This document shows positions 1 to 9,400 of a stretch of DNA of 21,602 bases, piece after piece (positions within the stretch are counted from its first letter, which is position 1; every line of letters starts with the position of its first letter). The position numbers were made by a program, and so were the translations under genes. A model generated the notes under the pieces. That model was not told the origin of the DNA. It saw only the letters and a list, made by a program, of their open reading frames with translations, and ran no database searches. This DNA is from Phallusia fumigata (taxonomy: Eukaryota; Chordata; Ascidiacea; Phlebobranchia; Ascidiidae), in the NCBI GenBank assembly GCA_008931825.1, contig QXVZ01011476.1, forward strand, positions 1 to 21,602, given 5' to 3'.

Positions 1-95
1 CAAAGTGACAATTACTCAAAGAAATCACTTGAAGAAAAATACATTATTAGAAGAATTAAATGTGACACACAACCTTACAATAGGTTTCAAGTATG
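1..95 (+). other. Possible partial exon at the window edge
   Basis: Frame 1 is open from base 1 and reads QSDNYSKKSLEEKYIIRRIK then CDTQPYN. A stop follows shortly (TGA about base 118), and a weak GT lies after AATAG at 94. The charged, protein-like composition is suggestive, and it could be an earlier exon of the plus-strand gene ending at 2012. There is no homology or strong donor, so this is only a candidate. Confidence 0.15.
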
Positions 96-1505
96 ATTCA
101 TAGCCATTTCGCCAATGATTTTCGGCAACTTTGTAACGATTCCAATTATTAAAACGACGATGAATAGGTGCTGTTTCACAACAATATTGTTTTCGAGTAA
201 AGGTAATACAAAACGCCAATTGGGCTTTAAATCGTCTAATGCACAACGCAAACTTCCCAACCTTTTGAACGTAAACATTAAACTTCACCTACTATTGCGC
301 AGGGATATCGTTTCGAAACAGGATTACTAACTTTCAAAATGAAATAGAACCGCCTTGCAAGTTTCCGCAGTAACAAAGATGGTTGGTGCGAGTGAAGTCA
401 AACATGCTAATTGGTCATTTTATGCAACTTTCACTTTCGTTTTACTGTGCTCGGGAAACATTCCATGGGTAGGGCGGCACGGGTTACGTGCATCATCAAA
501 CGAAAACGCAGGGACTTTGTTTCGAGGTTTATGATTTAAGACCACACATCGCAAATTTATTGTTAAAGATATTAACTCGTTTTAATATTCCCTTCAGTTA
601 TATTTCGCAGTTTTGTCTATTTGACTAGTGGGTTGTTACTGGATGTGGTTACGCAACAAAATTCAGCCCCATATGCGTCAGTTTGCGGGTCATTATATGT
701 TTAGGAACGTCATCGCCAAATAGAGTTTTACAATATCTATACGTTTGCTGTTCAACCTTCATTACACATCAAATGTAAAAGTGCGAACTCTAACGTAATA
801 TGTCGCAAACACGTATGTACTGTTGCAAATTAAAACTTGTGCGGTCAAAAACGACCGTGAGAGTTATTCCCATCCGCTTCGACTTGCTCTAATGATCGGG
901 CGCCGTACAACGCTTTAATTACCACCGCCGCCGAGATGGACAAGTGGTTAGCGCGACTGCCTTGTGCTAGCAAGGTTATGGGTTTAATCCCGTCGTGACG
1001 CATAGACTCAAGTTACCAATTAAAAAGAATCGAAAAAATCAGGTCAAAAAAATGATCCAACACAACTGCATTGAGGCAGGCAGCCCGACGGTGGACTAAT
1101 TACGAGCATAACGCATTCTATCGTGGTGAAACAAACAACGATAAATTGGAAAATCACGAATCATTAGCATATTTCTAAAAAATTGGTGCCTAATCCTAAT
1201 TTTTTACCAACTTTAAAAGACAATTTGAAAATTTATTTCGATTTCCCAACAATTTTAAAGCTTGGTAAGAATCTGAATTTACAAATCCTTTTTGGATACT
1301 TGGTTTCAACAAATAAAGAAAATTTATTAATACTTTTTACAATTCAAATGTTTTGATTTCATTCTGTTGGTAAAGTAATACATGCCTATAATGTTGATCT
1401 TTACTAAAATCTCCAAAATTTATCAGGTGCCCAAATATAAAATTCTACAACTGTTAAATGTTTTTTAATCCCTGGACCGCTTTATTTATTTTTACTTACT
1501 GTAAG
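96..1505. other. AT-rich intergenic or intronic stretch
   Basis: Apart from the tRNA-like element near 930-1000, I see no exon with convincing frame and splice sites. Short overlapping ORFs at 25-330 exist on both strands, but they look like chance frames with no recognisable motif. It may be an intron of the plus-strand gene ending at 2012. Confidence 0.4.
930..1000 (+). repeat. tRNA-derived SINE head or tRNA pseudogene
   Basis: The segment holds an A-box-like tggacaagtggttagcgcg (937-955) and a B-box-like gggtttaatccc, spaced as in a tRNA, with an anticodon-arm-like CCTTG...CAAGG hairpin between. The T-arm pairs five bases (ATGGG with CCCGT, one G-T wobble) but its loop has six rather than seven bases. 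The acceptor ends do not pair, and the anticodon loop length is wrong. That fits a SINE promoter or decayed tRNA rather than a functional tRNA. A-rich sequence follows (1021-1050). Confidence 0.5.
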
Positions 1506-1618
1506 GCCTCAACTTCAAAACAGCAACAACCTGAGCCATCTAAAACCTCAACAAAAGAACCTGCTTCTACCCCTACCCCCACCCCCGCCCCTGTCCCAGA
1601 GCCAGCTCCTGATATCAG
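1506..1618 (+). CDS. Probable exon, Pro/Thr/Ala-rich segment of an unidentified plus-strand gene
   Basis: Between acceptor cttactgtaag and donor gtaata lies a 113-nt open segment reading ASTSKQQQPEPSKTSTKEPA and then STPTPTPAPVPEPAPDI plus two bases. The composition (a CCx/ACC-rich run in strongly AT-rich surroundings) and the frame that continues into 1934-2012 argue for coding. The segment is low-complexity and probably disordered, and I do not recognise the protein. Alternative: the frame is open back to an ATG at 1458 and runs to TAA at 1620-1622, giving a 54-codon ORF with a hydrophobic start and an AATAAA right at its stop. The splice model seems better, because the downstream exon also looks coding. 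Confidence 0.5.
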
Positions 1619-1933
1619 GTAATAAAACATAGTTGTCGAAACACAAGTTTTAAACTAAAATATTTAAACATCTCAAGTTAAATAGCTCAGCAAATAACAT
1701 GCATCAAAATGTAATGTTCTAAAATTTTGACAACTGCAAAGTCCCAATTGTTACAAAAATACCTACATTTATGTAATATCAGTTTTTGTAATGTTTTTGT
1801 GACAAATACTAGAGCCTAAATGGAGTCAAGTATAAAAACTGATGTTACCCAAGTGCAAAGAAAATAAAAAAATTAATTTCATATTTACCAACTGTGATTT
1901 GAGCCGCATTTCAATGAATAACTTTATTCAAAG

Positions 1934-2012
1934 GTCCAGCATCAGTCGCAATCAGGAGAAACTGGAAATGCTGCTTCGAATGAAAAATCTTCCCAGCAGT
2001 GATGAGAGTTGA
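1934..2012 (+). CDS. Probable terminal exon of the unidentified plus-strand gene
   Basis: After acceptor ttattcaaag, the first base completes an Arg codon with AG of the previous exon. Then 25 codons follow, starting SSISRNQEKLEMLLRMKN and ending DES, to TGA at 2010-2012. The amphipathic QEKLEMLLRMK helix followed by a short acidic-serine tail looks like a genuine C-terminus. No family is recognised. The gene converges tail-to-tail with the MID1-like gene (stop codons about 1.2 kb apart). Confidence 0.5.
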
Positions 2013-2139
2013 GCAACCTAACACTAATTATTTTTTAGATTTTTCAATGCAACAGAAATCCTGCAACCAAACCAACGGTTTATGAGCCACCTATGACACT
2101 TATCTGGCTAATTAAGCCGTTTTTTACTCTTTTTAAACC

Positions 2140-2145
2140 AATAAA
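2140..2145 (+). terminator. Candidate polyadenylation signal of the plus-strand gene
   Basis: AATAAA (in ccaataaacaaag) lies 128 bp after the TGA at 2010-2012 and follows a T-rich stretch. This is a normal 3' UTR distance and supports the two-exon terminal model. Confidence 0.45.
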
Positions 2146-3198
2146 CAAAGCTGTTACTGACTTTCATTTAAAGATACCTCTTGGTTAATAAGCTGTATAA
2201 GACACAGCTACTGGCTAGCATATAAAACAGATCAAAAATGGATTATGTTTGTGCTTGTGTTCCCTGATGATGTTTACTATGATTTGTTACTGCAAAGTCT
2301 TCTTTAACATTACCCTGCTGCTTATAGTTTTATTTCCATCAAATTTTCTGTTTCTTAGAAGCTGTAATTCAAACTTCCTACAGTTATTCCAAGTTGTGCG
2401 ATCATTGATGAATATTAATTGATTTTTCCTATCAATTTTGGTCAATTAAATTTTTTTGCAAAACATTTGTGTTTTCTCCAACAAAAACAGACTAGTCTTT
2501 GCAGGAAACGGTTAATCAACATCAAAAAGTAAACCTGACTTGGTGGATATGCAAACCTCAAAAATTCTGTTTCAAAAACCACCAAATGCACACGATTTTC
2601 ACCGAAAATTTATGTTCTTGCACATTGAAAGCAGAAAAGCGCTTACATTGCAAACTTTGAAGCACGCGCGCGAGCAAAGCACTTCCCACAATTTCCACAA
2701 ACATCTTACATTCAGGAATTCTATGAATTGTGTTCTATCAAATTCAAGTTTGGCACACAAACATTTCACGCTGAAATTAAATTAATAGGGAATTGGCAAC
2801 CCAATTTGTTTTAGGTTTTGGACATGATTGTTGTCTTGACAATGTGTTAAAAAACCAGCCGTAAGCAAGCAAGACCAGCTCACTGCTCCGGAACAATACG
2901 ACAAATGTGCATCCGAATATGTATAAAATACGTACAGCGATGAATTTACAACATTATGGAACTTACAACAAACTTGGATACACTGGTACAACAGGCAACA
3001 AGGCCCAAAACTATTTGCTACATAACTACGTTGCGAAACTGACAGGCAAACAGTTTTTACAATTGTTGACGCTTATACAACCAGGCATAATTTACAACGT
3101 TATATTGGCATGTAAGCATGATATTATGAAATGACAATCATTGCAAAACATCATTTTAGTCAGGATATGTACTTTCAAGCAGTTTTTCTCCTATTTAT
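2146..3198. other. Region between the convergent genes, including both 3' UTRs
   Basis: AT-rich sequence downstream of both stop codons. A frame open on the plus strand (2540-2785) and smaller ones (2782-2991, 2907-3134) lack motifs, have AT-driven composition and are not supported as genes. Confidence 0.5.
2329..2334 (-). terminator. Candidate polyadenylation signal of the MID1-like gene
   Basis: Reading down the minus strand from the stop at 3199, I saw no AATAAA close by. The first clear one is here, about 865 bp downstream, and leaves about 180 bp to the plus-strand signal at 2140. AATAAA is common in AT-rich DNA, so this is weak. Confidence 0.25.
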
Positions 3199-3401
3199 CT
3201 ATGAGCTGTAATTGTTGCAGTCATTCGACAGTTGCAGTTGATCTGGAATAGTTATTCCGGTGTTGATCGTCAGAGATTTGTTACCGACAGAAAAAGTGGG
3301 TCTGATGGCGCGTTTAAAGTCGACCTTGAAAGTGTGAAGCCGTCTGCCGCTAGCACCGTCAAAAAACGACAGAACCCCAGAGTCGTAGTCAAGCAGCACG
3401 C
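3199..3401 (-). CDS. MID1: MID1-like terminal exon: SPRY C-terminus and stop
   Basis: The acceptor taatatttag leads into GC plus 66 codons and a TAG stop at 3199-3201. It contains [38 protein letters not shown] and ITIPDQL, matching the C-terminus of MID1 (LLDYDNGSIAFYD, PTFTVWNKCLTI.TGL.IPD). The LDYD motif is SPRY motif 3. The tail ends NDCNNYSS, with no obvious further domain. Confidence 0.95.
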
Positions 3402-6400
3402 CTAAATATTAAACCTTGGTTAGATTTTGGTAAAAATTTTGTGTTTTAGGGTTAATGCCTACATTTTTTTGCGAAATATGTACATCTAAAAGAGTCTCTT
3501 GAAACGTTGCAGAACCTCATTTATGATTTAAGTATTTGGCTTCTTACATATGCAGTGGCGCAAATCCATTGAAATTATTAGGGAGACTTGTGTTCTTGTG
3601 AGTAACTTTTGTGCAGATGAAGTCATATTGAAAGTTATGACGTCACAATGCAGATTTTTATGTCGCAAAAAGGTTTACATTTCGGCTGAGAAGGTCTTAA
3701 AACGCCGTTGAAACTGTTTGCGATCGCCTAACTGATGCAAATGTGGTTAAAAAGTGTTAAATTGCTTTGATGCAACAGTAAACCAGCTTTGAACCCGCTT
3801 TAAACAGTTGAACAAGATTTTGGGTTTATCCTTAATAAAATAAATCCGTAACATTTTTTTAAAACAATCGAAACGGAATATTGGCGGGACAAATAAATAC
3901 AAGTCCCCCCAACCAAAATTTTTGAGGACATGTCCCCCCGGGATTTGCGCCCATGTATATCTGTAACTTTGAATCATGATTTACTTGACCGTAAATTGTG
4001 GTAACCAAAGGAATGATTTTCAAATACATCTAATTCAAACTTCGTAACACGTACAAGCCAATACACCGAATAGAAACACTACTCACCTATTTTCTTTGGG
4101 AACGGAGTAGGCAGATGCACTGGGATCTCCTTGCTGTCGTGGCGCACGCTCCACTCCTGGTTTAACCTGCATAGTAATTAACTCGTCAAACACTGTGAGT
4201 TACGCGACAACAAAACCAACAGGAAACAGATCATGACAGGATTCTTACCTGCACAGACACCACGACATGCTGTTCTTGCCAATCCATTCGAAGCGGGGCA
4301 CGTTCGTGTACGCCACACCCAAAGTGAACGCAGAGCTCTGACAAACCACAACCTGTAGCAATATGCACGAGTTGATGATTTGTTCGGTGGTTTATTGATT
4401 TTCTCGGATTCCCGCATTTTTATAAAGCTTACAGTTCTGGGCCGTGTAAACCCCGATCAGCGAAAGGCGGCCTCACCCACAGTGCTATCAAACACAGCAT
4501 TACTAAATACGGCCCTTGTAGTCTCGAAACGGTACGTTTTTCAATCTGAGCTTATTACATCATTTGGAATATGTAACATTCTGCCCTAAAATTTAGACTT
4601 GTCCAAAATAAATAACAGCACTTTTAGATGCAACACTTTTAGACTTCAATGACGACCGGTGCGCAAATTGACGATTTTGAAATTGTCGGAATTAATTGTG
4701 TTTTTGTCCGACATTGAACAATCAATAATCAAACAAACTTCGTTACAACAGTTCAGGTTTTGATGTGCACTGATAGTTTTACTACTCACCTCCCAGTAAT
4801 GGCGTCCACCCTCGATCACAACGTTTCCGCTAACACCGCAGAGTGAGGAGCTTGAGCCGGAGTCCTTGGATTTTTTATTGCTGTCTTCACGTGAAACTGT
4901 GTAGCCATGGTTGGCCAGGCGCAGTTTCTTGTGCATCGAATGGGTGTCGAACGCAAATGGCATTCCTGAAAAGAATTTTGGGTTGTTTCCATTTAGTTAA
5001 ACTTGTATTTGTTTACATTACATGACTAAGTGTCCTATCTCTAATAAGCTCTGCAACTAGCTGTGGTAACGACTATAATCATGATTTAGCACAGTGTGTT
5101 AGGCAGTTCAAGTTATTAGGGGATTTGCCCACTCATATTATATAAATGTACACTCAATTTTCGAACGTCCATTATGATAAAAAATTTGCTTATCCGCCAA
5201 TCCATTTCTTATTGCTAAAAAACTAAGTTAGCCTTTAAGTTTACACGAACTTATGAAACAGTCTTGCATTTATATGTCACGACCTTATATTAAAAATTTC
5301 GTCTGCAAACGCGACCGCAAACGATGGTATAATTTCGCCCCTGTGCAGCCAAGGGAAAAACCGGTGTTGGGTAACACTTAATCGCATTTGGGCGCGGACG
5401 TGCAAACAACATTAACTCACCAAGGGTCTTGATGGTCACGATCTCGCTTCTGGTCGACCCAGCTTTGTTGACAGCTTTCACAGCGAAGATGTAGCGTGTG
5501 CCAGTCTGCATTCCGTGGATGGTGTAGTTGCATTCCTTGATGTTGGGCACGATCTGCAGAAAGTAAACCAGTTGGTGTCAAATGCTAATAGGCCGATTCA
5601 AATTCAGTCAACAGAATCAATAAAGCGTGGCATCTGCTGCTTGATTGTTAAAACCCTTCACCACCAACCAAGAGCTATCCCTATCATGAAGTGTTTGATA
5701 TGTTTCTGTGCATCTAACGCCCTTTTGGTGTTATACTGTGTTTGTTAGAATTAGCTGGAGACTTGCACAAGGTGAGTTTTGAATCAATATAACTTACATA
5801 AACTTTTTTGTCCCAGTCTTTGCCTAAGTCCTTATATTTGATTGTAGCCCTCTTTTGCATATTTTGCGCATCGTAACAACGAGACTTATAAGGTCGATTC
5901 ACACCAGATGCGTCTACTGGTTGCGGTACGATTTTTCGATCTCGCGGTAGACGCTTCTGGTGTGAATCTTTAATTAAGTGTCGTGCTAGCATTTTTTCAG
6001 GTAAACGATTTCATGGGTTGGGTAANCTTTACTAAATACGGCCCTTGTAGTCTCGAAACGGTTCATTTTTCAATCTGAGCTTATTACATCATTTAAAATA
6101 TGTAACATTCTGCCCTAAAAGTTAGACTTGTACGAAACAAATAACAGCACTTTTAGATGCAACACTTTTAGACTTCAAAGACGAACGGTGATCAACAAAT
6201 TGACGATTTCGAAACTGTCGGAATTAATCGTGTTTTTGTCCGACATTGAACAACCAAGTTCAGGTTTTGGTGTGCACTGATAGTTTAACTACTCACCTCC
6301 CAGTAATGGCGTCCGCCCTCGATCACAACGTTTCCGCTAACACCGCAGAATGAGGAGCTGGAGCCGGAGTCCTTGGATTTTTTATTGCTGTCTTCACGTG

Positions 6401-9400
6401 AAACTGTGTAGCCATGGTTGGCCAGGCGCAGTTTTTTGTGCATCGAATGGGTGTCGAACGCAAACGGCATTCCTGAAAAGAATTTTGGGTTGTTTCCATT
6501 TAGTTAAACTTGTATTTGTTTACATGACTAAGTATCCTATCTCTAATAAGCTCTGCAACTAGCTGTGGCAACGACTATAATCATGATTTAGCACAGTGTG
6601 TTAGGCAGTTCAAGTTATTAGGGGATTTGCCCACTCATATTATATAAATGTACACTCAATTTTCGAACGTCCATTATGATTAACAATTTGCCTATCCGCC
6701 AAACCATTTCTTAACACTAAGAAAAGAAAGTTAGCTTTTTAATTTACACGAACTTATGAAACAGCTTTGCATTTATATGCCACGACCTTATATTAAAAAT
6801 TTCGTCTGCAAACGCGACCGCAAACGATGGTATAATTTCACCCCTGTGCAGCCAAGGGAAAAATCGGTGTTGGGTAACACTTAATCGCATTTGAGCGCGG
6901 ACGTGCAAACAACATTAACTCACCAAGGGTCTTGATGGTCACGATCTCGCTTCTGGTCGACCCAGCTTTGTTGACAGCTTTCACAGCGAAGATGTAGCGT
7001 GTGCCAGTCTGCATTCCGTGGATGGTGTAGTTGCATTCCTTGATGTTGGGCACGATCTGTAGAAAGTAAACCAGTTGATGTCAAATGCTAATAGGCCAAA
7101 TCAAATTCAGTCAACAGAATCAATAAAGCGTGGTATCTGTTGCTTGATTGTTAAAACCTTCACCACCTACCAAGAGCTATCCCTATCATGAAGTGTTGGA
7201 ATTGTTTTCTGTGCACCTAACGCCCTTTTGGTGTTTTACTGTGTTTGTTAGAATTAGCTGGAGACTTGCACAAGGTGAGTTTGGAATCAATATAACTTAC
7301 ATAAACTTTTTGTCCCAGTTATTGCCTATAAGTCCTTATATTTGCTTGTAGCCCTCTTTTGCATATTTTGCGCATCGTAACAACGAGACTTATAAGGTCG
7401 ATTCACACCAGATGCGTCTACTGGTTGCGGTTTTTCGATCTCGCGGTAGATGCTTCTGGTGTGAATCCTTAATTAAGTGTCGTGCTAGCAATTTTCAGGT
7501 AAACGATTTCATGGGTTGGGTAATAAGGTTTTATGGGTTGGGTGGCAATAGACATTAACGGGAATTTACCATCCATCCTTCAGTGGGCGTTTCGGGCGTG
7601 GTCCATCTATCGTCGATAGCGTACTGAAGCTCATAAGATTCGGTGTGACGGGAATCGCTCGATCGCCATTGGATGGTCACTTTGTCATGTGACTGCGTAC
7701 AGAGCTCCTCGCAAATTCGCGGCACCGCAGGTGCTAAAAATAGAAAACATAGTTGGTCGGTATTGTACAAAACACGTCTAGCGTCAAATCGATACGTGAT
7801 GTTTAAAACCAAGTAAATATGTAAGTATTGTTTGTTGCGCTGTGGTTGTAAAAAATTCCTGATGACGAGGCGGCAGCAAATCCAGGTGCGCTGCGGTCGT
7901 GCTGCTAAATAACCGGGACCACTCCATTGCGCGCCCATTGGCCTTTCACGTTAAACTTGGCATGACCGCGTTTCTCAAGAGCGAGACGGACGAACAGTTA
8001 CGCTTCGAGTGGGCGATTATTGCCTTCGACGCGTGTAAGGTACCGGTGTCCTATCTTGTCGCTAAAATAACACTGTCCGCGCCTGATTTCGCTTCTAGGG
8101 TGCGACTGCATTGCTACACGACATATAGCGCCTTTGACAAATCGCTTTGCTGTTCCGTCGTTCATGGCAACCGCGTTCCCATGACGCCCCCGAAAAAATG
8201 TGATTAACGCAACACCAAAACGCGTCGACTATTTGCGGGGACGGATATTAAATAAAAACCGCAGGGATCAAACACTGTGTTTAAAAGTCGCCTTGAGTTT
8301 CAAATTACAGGACAGCGATAGTCTACACTGAAAACCAAGCAGGCGTTTTTCGTGCCGATTGGGTCGCACTAAACATTGTGTGAAGAAAAGTTATCTTTTC
8401 CGCTTCAGCTCAATACGTCATCGGAGCATCGTAAGTTTGTGTGCGGAAATACTTCGGCCCCGCGCAGAAGCTTAAGTGCCACAGTAGGGGCCAACATCAG
8501 GGGACTGTCATGCCAAATGAGAATAACGGCGAAAGCGCGACGGCAAGTGGTGCAAATCACAATTGTCGAGCTCGTTTCCACAACAGACATTACATCACCG
8601 CAGTTTTTAAAAATGCTGCACAGGTGAAACTGGCGTCACTTTGCCAACGAAGCGGTTTGGATTCGTTTCCATAGGATTAGAACCAGCAGGTGCGGATCGC
8701 ATACCGAAAGACTGGGACATTTCTGAAAGTTAAGTTTTCAGCAACGTTATAAAATTCGCACAAGATAGCGGTTATACTTGGGAACGCTGAACACTGATCT
8801 GTCGATAATCCTCATCAACACAAATAATTCTTTAAAACGATATACTTTATTCATCCAACGTTTTGGCAATAACAGGTATTGATGGGATGAATTATATCGA
8901 GAATAAAGTATGTCCCTTTTTTGAAATATTTAAGCCAGTGCATTTTTGCTAATAGCGGTTTCATTTCATGCAAAAAGTTTCCAAACCGCCGACCGGGACC
9001 TTCAAAGCGTTCACAAGTGCAAAAACTTCAAGGAATCGCTAAGTCGGGATCAGCGTTAACTTTTGACCGGAGCGAACCTCAACAAACAGCCAAGTTAGTC
9101 GGCAAACCTCAACTCGTGTTTACGTCTAGTTGGGCAATAAATCAACTTTCAGTGAGGAGCCATTGAAATGTACAGAATGTGTCCGTTGAATGGAGACAAA
9201 CGAGCGACTTAATGAGAAAGTTGGCCAACAACTGATTTTTGTTTACAGACTGGCGTCACTTTATCGTTTAATCGGACTTACACAGAGCCGACAATTTCTT
9301 GAAAAGCCGAGCAGCGATTAAGCGAGCTAATGAAGGATTATCGCCGCGCCTTTGAGATTGTCTTGAAGGCTCTCGTGTTCCGTAGGCATCTCAACACAGT

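Larger units (their letters stand above)
4498..6025. repeat. Left member of a 1.5-kb direct repeat (probable allelic contig end)
   Basis: This segment matches 6027-7523 collinearly. It begins where the right copy begins after the N and ends (gggttgggtaa) exactly at the N at 6026. Differences are scattered substitutions and small indels, for example about 25 extra bases near 4722-4750 and 5 bases in the foldback loop near 5930. It carries a full FN3 exon and a full PRY exon. Confidence 0.95.
6027..7523. repeat. Right member of the 1.5-kb direct repeat (probable allelic contig start)
   Basis: The homology to 4498-6025 starts at the first base after N 6026 and stops at gggttgggtaa (7523), after which unique sequence resumes. 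Both exons keep splice sites and frame. Taken literally, the unit adds 309 nt (103 codons) in frame. Confidence 0.95.

Noticed and set aside
930-1000. Functional tRNA gene
   Set aside because: T-loop and anticodon loop have wrong lengths and the acceptor ends do not pair, so a functional tRNA is unlikely.
7899-8207. 102-codon open frame on the plus strand
   Set aside because: Overlaps no recognised domain and lies in intron directly upstream of the FN3 exon; likely chance.
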